64,000 bases of DNA, from positions 186,001 to 250,000 of the forward strand of contig NZ_WHUT02000004.1 in the NCBI RefSeq assembly GCF_009380135.2, read 5' to 3'. Positions 52,854 through 62,638 of this stretch are shown in pieces. Source of the stretch: Fertoeibacter niger. Lineage in GTDB: Bacteria; Pseudomonadota; Alphaproteobacteria; Rhodobacterales; Rhodobacteraceae. Position numbers and translations under genes: made by a program. Below the pieces are notes generated by a model. The model had not been told where the DNA came from, did no database searches, and worked only from the letters and a program-made list of their open reading frames with translations. The first letter of the stretch is position 1; each line of letters starts with the position of its first letter.

Positions 52854-54311
52854 TTAACGATGGTCGGTCTTCAGCTTCTTTTCGAGATACATCGAGTACC
52901 GCGACATGCCGAAACAGATGAGGAAAAAGATCGTGCCGACGAAAATGTAGGGCTCCCAGTAGATGCCCTTCCAGTTGATGTCGGCGCGCACGATGGCGGT
53001 GACGCCTTTCAGCGGGTCCAGAAGGCCCACGAAGGCGACCAGCGTGGTATCCTTGAACAGCCCGATGAAGGACGACACGATACCGGGGATCGAGATTTTC
53101 AGCGCCTGCGGCATGATGATGTGGCGCTGCGCCTTCCAGTAATCCAGCCCCAGCGCATCGGCCGCCTCATACTGGCCGCGCGGCAGGGCGGCCAGGCCGC
53201 CACGCACCACCTCGGCGATATAGGCCGAGGCGAACAGCGTCACGAGGATGATCACCCGCAGGATCAGGTCGAAATTCGTCTGTGGCGGTAGGAAGTATTG
53301 CAGCAGCAGCGAGGCGGTGAACAGCATGGTGATCAGCGGCACACCGCGGATGAACTCGATGAACCCCACCGACAGCGTCTTGATCAGGAACATGTCCGAC
53401 CGCCGCCCCAGCGCCAGCAGGATGCCCAGTGGCAGCGATGCCGCAATGGCCGTGACGCCGATGGTGAAGGCCAGCAGAAAGCCGCCGAACTGATCGGAAT
53501 CAATCGCCTCCAACCCCCAGGGCATCAGGTTGTGCAGCACGGTGGTCACATGGGTCTGGATCATCAGCCACCAGACGCAGGCCGCCAAAAACCCCAGCGC
53601 CGTGCCCATCACCACACCCAGCATCGGCAGCAGCAGACGGTAGACGGCGACCAGCACGCCAAAGCCCATCAGCACGCCGATCGGCCCCCAGACCGACCCG
53701 CCCCACAACAGGAAAAACCCGACAGCGGGGAACAGCAGCGTGGCCCAGATCAGCCGGGCAGGTGCCAGATGCGACACCGCCAGAATGGCCGCCATGGCGA
53801 CGATGGCAAAGGACACATGGGCCAGATCCGTGCCAACCCCGATCAGGGCCAGCACCAGCGCCACGGCCACGCAGGCCAGCAGGATCATGCGCTTGCGGGC
53901 ATTGTCACCGAACAGCACCGGGGCCAGCGCCACGAACAGCAGCGCAAAAGCCAGCACCGGGCGCCAATACAGCCCGCGCGGGTAAAAGCCGAACATGAAC
54001 TGGTGCCAGCGTTCGCGGATCACCGCCCAGCAAGCACCCGTGGCCCCCTCACCCGCCATGGCCTGCACAGCAGCGCGGCACTCGGCCAGCGAATTGGCGT
54101 TCCAGACCGAATTCAGCCACCAGGGCAGAGAGGATTGCAGGATCAGGAACACCACGAGCAATGACAGCACAGTCAGGATGGTGTTCATCGGGCCGGAAAA
54201 CAGGTTTTCCCGCACCCATTTCACCGCGCCGCGCTGCGATGCGGGCGGCAGTTCCTGTGGCAGCATGCTGTCGCGCACGAAGGGAACGGTTTGGGCATGA
54301 AGCTCGCTCAT
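52854..54311 (-). CDS. aapM: General L-amino acid ABC permease (AapM/BztC)
   Basis: The 485-residue membrane protein has an extra N-terminal membrane region (about residues 40-230) of several hydrophobic segments not found in short amino-acid permeases. The classical C-terminal permease half has [18 protein letters not shown] and the EAA-type loop [26 protein letters not shown]. It starts 1 bp before the end of aapQ. It is longer than typical Rhizobium AapM. Confidence 0.9.
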   Translation of the reverse strand: MSELHAQTVPFVRDSMLPQELPPASQRGAVKWVRENLFSGPMNTILTVLSLLVVFLILQSSLPWWLNSVWNANSLAECRAAVQAMAGEGATGACWAVIRERWHQFMFGFYPRGLYWRPVLAFALLFVALAPVLFGDNARKRMILLACVAVALVLALIGVGTDLAHVSFAIVAMAAILAVSHLAPARLIWATLLFPAVGFFLLWGGSVWGPIGVLMGFGVLVAVYRLLLPMLGVVMGTALGFLAACVWWLMIQTHVTTVLHNLMPWGLEAIDSDQFGGFLLAFTIGVTAIAASLPLGILLALGRRSDMFLIKTLSVGFIEFIRGVPLITMLFTASLLLQYFLPPQTNFDLILRVIILVTLFASAYIAEVVRGGLAALPRGQYEAADALGLDYWKAQRHIIMPQALKISIPGIVSSFIGLFKDTTLVAFVGLLDPLKGVTAIVRADINWKGIYWEPYIFVGTIFFLICFGMSRYSMYLEKKLKTDHR

Positions 54312-54312
54312 C

Positions 54313-55590
54313 TCAACGCTCCTTCAGTTTGACGGCAGAGTTGAACAGGTTCATCAGCGATGAAATGATCAGGCTGATGATCAGATAGATCAGCATCATC
54401 AGCAGCATGCATTCAAGCTCGCGCCCCGTCTGGTTCAGCGTGATGCCGCCCAGCGTGCCGCGCAGATCCAGATAGCTGACGGCGATGCCCAGCGAAGTGT
54501 TCTTGGTCAGGTTCAGGTATTGCGAGATCAGCGGCGGGATGATGATGCGCAAAGCCTGCGGCAGGATGATCAGCTTCATCGTGCGGCCGGGTTGCAGACC
54601 AAGGGCAAAGGCCGCCTCGGACTGGCCGCGCGAAATCGCCATAATGCCTGACCGCACCGCCTCGGCGATGAAGGCCCCGGTATACAGCGACAGCGCCACC
54701 AGCATGGCGGTAAAGGCATGCGCGATGCTGATGCCACCGGCAAAATTGAACCGGCCAAACACCGGAACATCAAAGGAAAGCCCCAGCGCAATGCACACAA
54801 GGATGATCGGCGCGAACAGGATCAGCAGGCTTTTCCACCAGATGACCGGGCGCAGGCCTGTCGCCTCCTGCACCTTGGCGGCATTGCGGCGCAGCGCACG
54901 GTTGGCCAGAAAAGAGCCGATGACAACCGCGAACACCAGCAGTGTGTTCAGGCTGATTGTCATCCCGCCCAGCGATATCTGCCCAAGGCCGCGCGCAAAG
55001 AATGGCGCCGGAACGTTCAGACCCTGGTTGGTCAGCGCGACCGTGCCGCCGAAACTCATGCTGACAGTCGGCGGCAGGCCATCGGCGATCAACTGGGCGC
55101 TCTGACGGAAATCAGCCGTGGTGGGCAGGGTTTCCGACAGCACCACATAAACCAGGATGATCCACAGCAGCAGGGGAATATTGCGGAAAATCTCGACATA
55201 GACAGTCATCAGCCGCCCGACGATCCAGTTGTTCGACAGGCGCAGCACGCCTGCGAACACGCCCAGGATGGTGGCGAATATGCAGCCGAAAAAGGCCAGC
55301 ACCAGCGTGTTCACCAGCCCCACCAGCGCGGCCCGGATATGGCTGCTGTCATTGGTATAGGGCACAAGCGTCTGGCCGATGTCATAGCCCGCGCGGTTCC
55401 ACAGGAAACCAAAGGCGATGTCCTTGTCCTTGGCGGCCAGGTTTTCAACCGTGTTGTTCACCAGCCAGGCCACGCCCAGCAGAAACAGGATCAGCACCAC
55501 CACCTGAATGGTGATCGAGCGGAACCGCGTGTCATAGATGAGCATGCTCAGCCGAAAGCCATCTTTCGGCACGTCAGCGACAATCGCCAT
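54313..55590 (-). CDS. aapQ: General L-amino acid ABC permease (AapQ/BztB)
   Basis: The 425-residue membrane protein has an N-terminal section with YDIGQTLVPYTNDSSHIRAALVGL, characteristic of AapQ, and the permease loop LGLQPGRTMKLIILPQALRIIIPPLISQYLNLTKNTSLG. It starts at 55590 and is separated from aapJ by 174 bp that contain a hairpin. Confidence 0.92.
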   Translation of the reverse strand: MAIVADVPKDGFRLSMLIYDTRFRSITIQVVVLILFLLGVAWLVNNTVENLAAKDKDIAFGFLWNRAGYDIGQTLVPYTNDSSHIRAALVGLVNTLVLAFFGCIFATILGVFAGVLRLSNNWIVGRLMTVYVEIFRNIPLLLWIILVYVVLSETLPTTADFRQSAQLIADGLPPTVSMSFGGTVALTNQGLNVPAPFFARGLGQISLGGMTISLNTLLVFAVVIGSFLANRALRRNAAKVQEATGLRPVIWWKSLLILFAPIILVCIALGLSFDVPVFGRFNFAGGISIAHAFTAMLVALSLYTGAFIAEAVRSGIMAISRGQSEAAFALGLQPGRTMKLIILPQALRIIIPPLISQYLNLTKNTSLGIAVSYLDLRGTLGGITLNQTGRELECMLLMMLIYLIISLIISSLMNLFNSAVKLKER

Positions 55591-55726
55591 GGAAATACCC
55601 CCTAGCCTGTTTGCGATCCCGGCTTTTGCCGTGGTTGAAAGGGGCGTGCCCTTGCAAACGGGTCGTGTTCTTGTTGTTCTTTTCTGGTTGCCCGGCCTGT
55701 CCAGTCAGGCGAACCGGGGTAGAGGA

Positions 55727-55754
55727 ACGGGCGCGCAATTGCCTGCGCGCCCGT
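55727..55754. terminator. Hairpin between aapJ and aapQ
   Basis: ACGGGCGCGCA (55727-55737) and TGCGCGCCCGT (55744-55754) form an 11-bp stem with an ATTGCC loop, 11 bp after the aapJ stop. It lacks a T run, so it may protect the aapJ mRNA or attenuate transcription into aapQMP, which would favour the binding protein. Confidence 0.65.
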
Positions 55755-55764
55755 GTGTCATGTC

Positions 55765-56781
55765 TTACCGGAACGGCGGAGCGTACATCAGGCCGCCCTG
55801 GGTCCATTGTGCGTTCAGGCCGCGGGCCAGACCGATCGAGGTGGACTCGCCGATGTTGGCCGCAAAGATCTCGCCATAGTTGCCGGAGACGGCGATGGCG
55901 CGCTTGGCCCAGTCTTTGTCCAGACCGATCATCGCGCCCATGTCACCCTCGGTGCCCAGCAGACGCTTGACTTCGGGGTTGGTCGAGGTGGTGGCGATTT
56001 CTTCGACGTTGGCGGCGGTGATGCCCAGTTCTTCGGCAGCAACCAGTGCATAGAAGGTCCAGCGCACGACATCGCCCCAGTTGTTGTCGCCGTGGCGGAC
56101 AACCGGGCCCAGCGGCTCTTTCGAGATGATCTCGGGCAGGATCACGTGGTTTTCGGCATCGGCCAGCGTGGCGCGGGTGGCGGCAAGGCCAGACGCGTCA
56201 GTGGTGAAGGCATCGCAGGCACCGGCGGTATACTGGCGCTGTGCCTCGCTGTCGTCAGCCACGGTAACGGGCGTGTAGGTGATGTTGTTTTCCTTGAAGA
56301 AGTCAGCAAGGTTCAGTTCGGTCGTGGTGCCGGTCTGGATGCAGATGGTCGCGCCATCCAGTTCCTTGGCCGACGACACGCCCAGATCCTTCTTCACCAT
56401 GAAGCCCTGACCGTCATAGTAGTTGACCGCCACGAAATCGAGCTTCAGGTCGGTGTCGCGCGAATAGGTCCAGGTGGAGTTGCGCACCAGCAGATCGACC
56501 TCGCCCGAGGCCAGCGCGGTAAAGCGGGTCTCGCCGGTGGTCGGAACGAATTTCACCTTGCTCGCGTCGCTCAGCACAGCGGCGGCCAGCGCCTTGCACA
56601 CCGCCACGTCAAAGCCCTGATAGACGCCATTCGCGTCGGGGGCGGCGAAGCCGGTCAGGCCGGTGTTCGTGCCGCAGATCAGCTCGCCGCGTGCTTTCAC
56701 ATCGTCCAGCGTTGCTGCCGATGCCATGCCAGCAGCCAAGCCCGCTACCGTCAGCGTGCCAAGAATAACGGATTTTTTCAT
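55765..56781 (-). CDS. aapJ: General L-amino acid-binding protein
   Basis: The 338-residue protein has a signal peptide (TLTVAGLAAGMASA) and the mature start TLDDVKARGELICGTNTGLTGFAAPD, then VRHGDNNWGDVVRWTFYALVAAEELG, which are hallmarks of AapJ/BztA. It binds glutamate, glutamine, aspartate and other L-amino acids in the periplasm. It is the first gene of the transcription unit aapJ-aapQ-aapM-aapP. The ATG is at 56781, with AGAGGTACGC upstream. Confidence 0.95.
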   Translation of the reverse strand: MKKSVILGTLTVAGLAAGMASAATLDDVKARGELICGTNTGLTGFAAPDANGVYQGFDVAVCKALAAAVLSDASKVKFVPTTGETRFTALASGEVDLLVRNSTWTYSRDTDLKLDFVAVNYYDGQGFMVKKDLGVSSAKELDGATICIQTGTTTELNLADFFKENNITYTPVTVADDSEAQRQYTAGACDAFTTDASGLAATRATLADAENHVILPEIISKEPLGPVVRHGDNNWGDVVRWTFYALVAAEELGITAANVEEIATTSTNPEVKRLLGTEGDMGAMIGLDKDWAKRAIAVSGNYGEIFAANIGESTSIGLARGLNAQWTQGGLMYAPPFR

Positions 56782-57012
56782 GCGTACCTCTTCCTGATTG
56801 CCCGCCCGGTTTCAGGCGGTTTTTTGTGCGCCCTCATCGGGTGAGAGCGCCATTTATGCAGGGGTCACCCCCAAACGTGTGCCAGTTTCGTCCGAAGGGC
56901 TTTGAAAGGTCAAGCAGAACGAAACCGGCGGCCAATTTTTGTGCAATAACACGGGTTTGGGCTAATCCTTGCGCAAGATGGCATTGGTCGGGCTGCCGAT
57001 TGGGCAAGATTG

Positions 57013-57720
57013 TTACCCGCACAATCCATAGAATCGCCCGGCATGGGCAAAACCGACGCGGCGCAGCGCATCGGATTCGGCGGCCTCGTCATCAGCGCCC
57101 CAAAGCTCGGCCTGCCAGGTTTCGTCAAGGCGCGACAGCGTCCAGGCCTGATCCACCGTCAACCGCCCCTGCGTGACCGCCAGAGCCAGAATCAACGAAC
57201 CGGAGATCGCCACGAGGTCGTGAAACCCCGCCAGTTGAAACGCGCTTTGCCCCCGGACCTGCGCCGCCAGCGCGGCAAGGCTTGCGGCGGGCTGGTCGAT
57301 GGGCACGACACCATGGGTCACGCGCAGCGGCGCATCCAGCGCCGCTGCGGCCCAAAGCAGCAGCGGATCCCAGGCTGCGGCCTGCATGTCGATCAGCCGC
57401 GCGGGGCCTGTGGCGCGGTAGCAGAGCAGATCCGTCGCGCCGTAGCCTGCCAGTTCGTTCACCACCGCGTCAAACTGGGGTGTCACCTTGTCCAGGGCAG
57501 AGTTTGTGCTGCGGGTGCAGGGCATTGTGTCGGGGCGAACAATGCCCTCTTGCGCCTGCCATTCGTCGGCAATGGCCTGAGCCAGCGCCCGTGTGGGCAC
57601 GACCAGAGGCGTCTTTGCCGGGGTTTTTACCGCACGGCCATCCAGCGTGACAGTGAACCCACCCGCGCAGGGGCATGCCTCGGCCTGCTGCCAGAACCGT
57701 TTCGCGACCCAGCCCGCCAT
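57013..57720 (-). CDS. ATP12 chaperone (F1-ATPase assembly)
   Basis: The 235-residue protein has GGFTVTLDGRAVKTPAKTPLVVPTRALAQAIADEW, then MPCTRSTNSALDKV and the helical C-terminus with LALAVTQGRLTVDQAW, diagnostic of ATP12. It helps assemble the alpha subunit of F1 in mitochondria and alphaproteobacteria. Its ATG overlaps the stop of the RluA-type gene by one base, so they are likely co-transcribed. The 230 bp up to the aapJ start carry no ORF I can support. Confidence 0.9.
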   Translation of the reverse strand: MAGWVAKRFWQQAEACPCAGGFTVTLDGRAVKTPAKTPLVVPTRALAQAIADEWQAQEGIVRPDTMPCTRSTNSALDKVTPQFDAVVNELAGYGATDLLCYRATGPARLIDMQAAAWDPLLLWAAAALDAPLRVTHGVVPIDQPAASLAALAAQVRGQSAFQLAGFHDLVAISGSLILALAVTQGRLTVDQAWTLSRLDETWQAELWGADDEAAESDALRRVGFAHAGRFYGLCG

Positions 57721-58766
57721 TACGCCTCGCGCACGAAGGGGTCTGCGGGCACATCACTTTCGGCCCAGCCGAAATGATCCCAGGTTTTTGCCATATGCCC
57801 CGGCAAGGGCGCGGTGAACAGGATCGGTTTTTTGGTGATCGGGTGTTCCACCGCAAGGCTGCGGGCATGCAGATGCAGCTTGCGGCTGATGTCGCCGCCC
57901 AGCGTGGCGCCCCAGCCATCGCCCGGGTTTTCCTGCCCCGAGCCGCCATATTTGCCATCGCCGATGATCGGGTGGCCCAGTTCGGCCATATGGGCGCGCA
58001 ACTGGTGGGTGCGGCCCGTCACAGGCTCCAGCGCCATCCACGACAGGCGGGAGCCCAGAAACCACAGCGTGAAGTAATCAGTCTGCGCCCGCTTGGCCAA
58101 GGGATGCTCCGCCATCTGCGCGGGATGAACGCACAGCATCTTTTCACCCTCGCCGCCGCGCCCATGGCCCGGGGCCTTCATCAGCCCGTATTTGATCGAC
58201 CCTTGCCGGGGGTGCGGCACGCCCGCCACCACAGCCCAATAGATCTTGCGGGTATGGCGGTGGCGCAGCGCCTCGGACAGCGCCCGCGCCACCCGGTCGG
58301 TGCGGGCCAGCATCAACACGCCCGACGTGTCCTTGTCCAGCCGGTGCACCAGTTTGGGGCGCTCTTTATACCCGAACATCAGCGCGGCAGTCAGCCCGTC
58401 CACATGCCGGTCGCCCTGCCCCGACCCGCCCTGCGACGGCAGGCCCGGCGGTTTGTTCAAGACAATCATGTGCTCGTCGCGGAAGATTACGCAATCCTGG
58501 ATCATCTTGGCGTCGCTGTCCGTCACCCGGCCCCCGGTGGAGCGGGAGGGCGTATCGGCAGCGGGCAGCGGGGGGATGCGAATTTCCATCCCCGGGGCCA
58601 CGCGGTCGGATGCCTTGGCGCGCGCCGAATCCACCCGCACTTGCCCGGTGCGGCACAGTTTTTCCACAGCCCCTTGGGTCAGATGCGGAAAGCGCCGCTT
58701 GAACCAGCGGTCCAGCCGCTGTTCGCCCTCATCCGCCGATACGGTCAGGATCATCACATTGCTCAT
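57720..58766 (-). CDS. RluA-family pseudouridine synthase
   Basis: The 348-residue protein has an S4-like N-terminal domain (DEGEQRLDRWFKRRFPHLTQGAVEKLCRTGQVRVD), the catalytic motif HRLDKDTSG with the Asp nucleophile, and the strands LEPVTGRTHQLRAHM. It is of the RluC/D type. It is translated from MSNVMILTVSADE; eight further codons upstream are within the crcB overlap. The target uridine is not predictable from sequence. Confidence 0.92.
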   Translation of the reverse strand: MSNVMILTVSADEGEQRLDRWFKRRFPHLTQGAVEKLCRTGQVRVDSARAKASDRVAPGMEIRIPPLPAADTPSRSTGGRVTDSDAKMIQDCVIFRDEHMIVLNKPPGLPSQGGSGQGDRHVDGLTAALMFGYKERPKLVHRLDKDTSGVLMLARTDRVARALSEALRHRHTRKIYWAVVAGVPHPRQGSIKYGLMKAPGHGRGGEGEKMLCVHPAQMAEHPLAKRAQTDYFTLWFLGSRLSWMALEPVTGRTHQLRAHMAELGHPIIGDGKYGGSGQENPGDGWGATLGGDISRKLHLHARSLAVEHPITKKPILFTAPLPGHMAKTWDHFGWAESDVPADPFVREA

Positions 58767-59140
58767 GCCAGCACACTCCGCGTTACCCATACACCGGCCA
58801 CCAGCGCGCCCAGCGACAGCACCACCGACCCCAGCGCATAGCCGGCCGCTGTAATCATCTGCCCGCGCTCATACAGCGTGAACGTGTCCAGCGCGAAGGC
58901 CGAGAAGGTGGTGAACCCGCCAAGGATGCCCGTCATCAGGAACGGGGCCGCGCGCAGCCCACCCTTCTGCGCCAGCACCACCACAATCACCCCCATCAGG
59001 AAACATCCCAGAATGTTGACGAACAGCGTGGCCACCGGAAGACCGGGGCCGAACAGCCGCATGGCGGCCACATTGGAAAGATAGCGCGCGGCAGAGCCGA
59101 TGGCACCGCCAAGTGCTACTTGGGAAAGGGTCATGATCAT
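58763..59140 (-). CDS. crcB: Fluoride channel CrcB/Fluc
   Basis: The 125-residue protein has four hydrophobic segments, with ALGGAIGSAARYLSN at the start, FVNILGCFLMGV (conserved Asn) and GGFTTFSAF (conserved Phe box). These match Fluc channels that export fluoride. It overlaps the RluA-type gene by four bases. The start could also be the ATG two codons later. Confidence 0.9.
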   Translation of the reverse strand: MIMTLSQVALGGAIGSAARYLSNVAAMRLFGPGLPVATLFVNILGCFLMGVIVVVLAQKGGLRAAPFLMTGILGGFTTFSAFALDTFTLYERGQMITAAGYALGSVVLSLGALVAGVWVTRSVLA

Positions 59141-59207
59141 GGCGTTTCTCTGTGCCCGCACGGGGGGATTGTCAACCTGTGGCCTTGCGATACAGGCGTT
59201 GCGGGCC

Positions 59208-60518
59208 TCAGCCACCCTGCCGCTTGGCCCGCAGTTTGGCAAAATACTCCACCCGCTTTTTCAACTCGCGCTCGTAGCCGCGTTCTTCGGGCAGATACCA
59301 GACCGGGCGCTTCATGCCTTCGGGGAAATAGTCCTGCCCCGAAAACCCGTCCTCGGCGTCATGGTCATAGGCATAGCCCGCGCCATAGCCGATGTCCTTC
59401 ATAAGCCGCGTCGGTGCGTTGCGGATATGCAGCGGCGGCGGTTCCGACCCCGTGGCCTTGGCCGCAGCCCGGGCGGCCTTGTAGGCGGTGTAGACCGCGT
59501 TGGATTTGGGGGCCAGCGCCAGATAGACCACAGCCTCGGCCAGCGCGAGTTCCCCCTCGGGGCTGCCCAGCCGTTCATAGGTGTTCCAGCTTTCCAGACA
59601 GACGCCCTGCGCCTGCGGATCGGCAAGGCCGATATCCTCTACCGCCATCCGGGTGATGCGGCGGGCCAGAAAGCGCGGGTCTTCGCCCCCCTCCAGCATG
59701 CGCGCAAACCAGTAAAGCGCCGCATCCGGGTCTGACCCCCGCACCGATTTGTGCAGGGCGGAAATCAGGTTGTAATGCTCTTCGCCCGATTTGTCGTATT
59801 TCGCGGCGCGGCGCATCAGGCGGCTGGAAAGCTGGTCACGGTCCTGCCGTTTGGTCACTTTCCACGCCGCTACCTGTTCAATCAGGTTCAGCAGCGCGCG
59901 CCCGTCGCCATCGGCCATGTCCAGCAGCGCCTCACGTGCAGGGCCATCCAGTGGCAGGGCCGCGCCCAGTTCCTGTTCCGCCCGCTGCGCCAGCAGTTCC
60001 AGATCGGTCAGGTTGAGCCGATCCAGCACAATGACCTGCGCGCGGCTCAAGAGCGCCGCGTTCAGCTCGAAACTGGGGTTCTCGGTGGTGGCGCCCACCA
60101 GCAGGATGGTGCCATCCTCCATATAGGGCAGAAAACCATCCTGCTGCGCCTTGTTGAAACGGTGAATCTCATCGACGAACAGCAGCGTGCCCTGGCCATT
60201 GCCGCGCCGGATTTTCGCCGATTCGAACACTTTGCGCAGGTCGGGCACGCCGGTAAAGATCGCGGAAATCTGCACAAAGGCCAGATCGGTCTCATCCGCC
60301 AGCAGCCGCGCTATGGTGGTCTTGCCCACGCCGGGCGGCCCCCACAGGATGATCGACGACAGGCTGCCCGCCGCCAGCATCGCGCCAAGCGGTCCGTCGG
60401 GCGAAAGCACCTTGCCCTGCCCCACCACATCGGCCAGCGCGCGGGGGCGCAGCCGGTCGGCCAGCGGGCGCGACGCATCGGGCACAGGTTTTGCGGGGGT
60501 GTCGAATAGATCAGGCAT
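59208..60518 (-). CDS. rarA: Replication-associated recombination protein RarA (MgsA)
   Basis: The 436-residue AAA+ protein has Walker A GPPGVGKTT, Walker B FVDEIHRFN, sensor residues ATTENPSFEL and the MgsA C-terminal region (LARRITRMAVEDIGLADPQA, HIRNAPTRLMKDIGYG). RarA acts at stalled forks and in recombination. The start is at MPDLFDTPAKPVP, an N-terminal clamp/SSB-like peptide. It is followed by crcB on the same strand. Confidence 0.95.
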   Translation of the reverse strand: MPDLFDTPAKPVPDASRPLADRLRPRALADVVGQGKVLSPDGPLGAMLAAGSLSSIILWGPPGVGKTTIARLLADETDLAFVQISAIFTGVPDLRKVFESAKIRRGNGQGTLLFVDEIHRFNKAQQDGFLPYMEDGTILLVGATTENPSFELNAALLSRAQVIVLDRLNLTDLELLAQRAEQELGAALPLDGPAREALLDMADGDGRALLNLIEQVAAWKVTKRQDRDQLSSRLMRRAAKYDKSGEEHYNLISALHKSVRGSDPDAALYWFARMLEGGEDPRFLARRITRMAVEDIGLADPQAQGVCLESWNTYERLGSPEGELALAEAVVYLALAPKSNAVYTAYKAARAAAKATGSEPPPLHIRNAPTRLMKDIGYGAGYAYDHDAEDGFSGQDYFPEGMKRPVWYLPEERGYERELKKRVEYFAKLRAKRQGG

Positions 60519-60635
60519 GGCCGCACCTTACGCCGAAGCCCCCATCGGGGAAAGGTGGGGCCATGCCTGTTTCAGCGGCCGGACCAAGGCAGGTCCAGTG
60601 GCCAGAGGGCGGGAAATGCCCCGGCCTGCGCCGGA

Positions 60636-61229
60636 TCAGTGAACCATGCTGCCCGAGAAATCCATCATCACGACCTGGTTGTCGATGCCCTCGATCTCCA
60701 TCACCGGACCCAGAGGCGACATCTTGACGCCCACGCGGCCCGACCAGCGCGGCCAGTTGGCATTCAGCAGCGTGACGCAATGGGTGGCCCCCAGACCACG
60801 CACCGACTCACCCAGTTCGGAAATCAGCTTGGCATGCACCTTGCGGCGGATCCCGGCCGGCACGTTATGCGCCACGAACAGGCGCGAGCTTTCCCAGATC
60901 ATGTCCGACACGGGCGCTTCTTCATAAAGCAGCGTTTCGGGAATGGTATCCAGCAGGCCCCGCTGCGCGTCGCGGATCATGTAGGTGTAGATGCCGCATT
61001 TCGCGGTGGTCGGCGTCAGACGGTTGCCCGCCAGCACCTGCCCGTTTTCATCATGCACCACGACCCAACGGCTTGCCGGAGTATCATATTGATCATACTC
61101 CATGCCCATCGCCTCGGGCAGATCCCACTTGTTATGCACAATGAACAATTCGCGCCTTGCGCGAAGCATATTGGCGAACAACTCGCCGTGGTTGTGAAGA
61201 TTGGCAAAGGAAAGCGTCGTTGTCTGCAT
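60636..61229 (-). CDS. Acyl-homoserine-lactone synthase, LuxI family
   Basis: The 197-residue protein has the LuxI N-terminal signature ARRELFIVHNKWDLPE (Arg, Phe and Trp in the substrate pocket), a DQYDTP segment, WVVVHDENGQVLAGNRLTPTT, and SDMIWESSRLFVAH with the conserved Glu and Arg. These residues bind SAM and acyl carrier. The gene follows a luxR gene after 52 bp on the same strand. The acyl chain cannot be told from sequence. Confidence 0.93.
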   Translation of the reverse strand: MQTTTLSFANLHNHGELFANMLRARRELFIVHNKWDLPEAMGMEYDQYDTPASRWVVVHDENGQVLAGNRLTPTTAKCGIYTYMIRDAQRGLLDTIPETLLYEEAPVSDMIWESSRLFVAHNVPAGIRRKVHAKLISELGESVRGLGATHCVTLLNANWPRWSGRVGVKMSPLGPVMEIEGIDNQVVMMDFSGSMVH

Positions 61230-61281
61230 TGCAGCCTCCTGCAGGTTTCGTCCTTCGGTAGCCCTTGCGGAGGGAGGTCTT

Positions 61282-61893
61282 TCAGATCAGCCGATAGTCT
61301 TTTGCACGCTGGATCGCCTCGGCCGTGGTGCGCGCCATCAGGCGAACCCGTGCCGAGGAAATCCGCGCCTTCAGCGCGCTTTCCGATATCCCCAGTTTCT
61401 CGGCAGCGGCCGCATGACGATCGCCCCCCGCAATACAGCGCAAGGCCTCTACCTGGGCCTGCGTCAACTCGTCAGGAGGTTCAGTCATATCGTGCAGACG
61501 GTGCACGATGCTGGAGATCGCCGTGATCTCATCCTCCCGGAACTCTCGGTCGTGGCGCGCGAAACTTGTGATCGTGCGCGACTTGATCGGCCCACAGGCC
61601 ACCGTAAGGCCAAAATTGAGCCCGTATTTCGCGGCTTCCTTGAACAGCCCGAACGGATCGAGCAGTTTTTCATCGCTCCAGCGGATGCTGCCGGTGGTGC
61701 TGAACCCCCAGGCAGTCATCGGGTCACGCAGAACAAAGCCGTTTTCGGTATAGTGGTCGATCCAGGCCTGATCGTAGGTTTGCAGGGTCATCAGCGGCGA
61801 GGTGAAGCGGATATGCAGGCCCAGAAAATACCCCGCCGGTGCCAGCAGGGAGAGTTGATGAAGATCGAGATCGATACCGGTCTTAACTGACAT
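61282..61893 (-). CDS. LuxR-family autoinducer-binding regulator
   Basis: The 203-residue protein has the autoinducer-binding domain with WIDHY (Trp44, Tyr48), RDPMTAWGF (Asp57, Pro58) and IRW (Trp72), the residues that contact homoserine lactones. Its C-terminal domain is the LuxR helix-turn-helix (TQAQVEALRCIAGGDRHAAAAEKLGISESALKARI). It is shorter than usual (about 240-250), mainly in the ligand domain. The start has AAAAAGAC upstream. It likely senses the product of the adjacent synthase. Confidence 0.9.
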   Translation of the reverse strand: MSVKTGIDLDLHQLSLLAPAGYFLGLHIRFTSPLMTLQTYDQAWIDHYTENGFVLRDPMTAWGFSTTGSIRWSDEKLLDPFGLFKEAAKYGLNFGLTVACGPIKSRTITSFARHDREFREDEITAISSIVHRLHDMTEPPDELTQAQVEALRCIAGGDRHAAAAEKLGISESALKARISSARVRLMARTTAEAIQRAKDYRLI

Positions 61894-62052
61894 GTCTTTT
61901 TCGGCAGGTTGTGATTCTTCAACAACTTTAAATTGCAGGAGCCCAGGAAGCTATAGCCGAATGAGGAACGTCGCATAGGAATTTGAAAATGAGTGGTTTT
62001 CGCCGCTATCGCCCCAATCGGTCCACAGCCGAATCGGCTTGGCGAAATGAAA
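61894..62052. promoter_or_regulatory. Region upstream of luxR
   Basis: About 160 bp separate luxR from the rplQ terminator. It is moderately AT-rich and contains the palindrome AGCCGA-A-TCGGCT (62027-62039); AGCCGAAT occurs again near 61953. A classical lux box is not evident. No promoter can be fixed by sequence alone. Confidence 0.35.
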
Positions 62053-62076
62053 AAGCCCGCCAAGGGGGGCGGGCTT
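62053..62076 (-). terminator. Terminator of the rpsK-rpoA-rplQ operon
   Basis: On the leftward strand AAGCCCGCC pairs with GGCGGGCTT around CCCCTT, followed by TTTCATTTCGCC. It lies 35 bp after rplQ and is a classical intrinsic terminator at the end of the ribosomal operon. Confidence 0.88.
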
Positions 62077-62111
62077 CTGCAAAATGGTTAATAAAGTCCT
62101 AAGGACAGGCC

Positions 62112-62531
62112 TCACGCCTCGGCGGCATCCTCGGCGAAAACGCGGGCCTTGTCGGCGGCGCCCTTGGCGTTCGGGTCACGGTCAACGAACTCGATGATCG
62201 CCATCGGAGCCATGTCGCCGTAACGGAAACCAGCCTTCAGCACGCGCACATAGCCGCCCTGACGGGTGGCATAGCGCGGGCCCAGGATGGCGAACAGGCG
62301 CTCGACATACTGGTCCTGCTTCAGCTGCGCAGCGGCCTGACGGCGCGCGTGCAGATCACCGCGCTTGGCCAGCGTGATCAGCTTTTCGATGATCGGGCGC
62401 AGTTCCTTGGCTTTCGGCAAGGTGGTCTTGATCTGCTCATGTTCGATGAGCGAACCGGCCATGTTGGCGAACAGCGCCTTGCGGTGTTCGTGGGTCCGGT
62501 TCAGGCGGCGATAGCCACGGGAGTGACGCAT
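62112..62531 (-). CDS. rplQ: 50S ribosomal protein L17
   Basis: The 139-residue protein begins [24 protein letters not shown] and has the L17 core [19 protein letters not shown]. The Ala/Glu-rich C-terminal extension is usual in alphaproteobacteria. It is the last gene of the operon after rpoA. Confidence 0.97.
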   Translation of the reverse strand: MRHSRGYRRLNRTHEHRKALFANMAGSLIEHEQIKTTLPKAKELRPIIEKLITLAKRGDLHARRQAAAQLKQDQYVERLFAILGPRYATRQGGYVRVLKAGFRYGDMAPMAIIEFVDRDPNAKGAADKARVFAEDAAEA

Positions 62532-62638
62532 GATAATCTCCTAACGTCTGTTTTGCTTTGTCCGGCAGGGCCTACGTTTGGTCCCGCTCACCTTGGGGCT
62601 TGCGCCCATAGTTCCCCGGCTTTCCGGGCATTGTGCAA

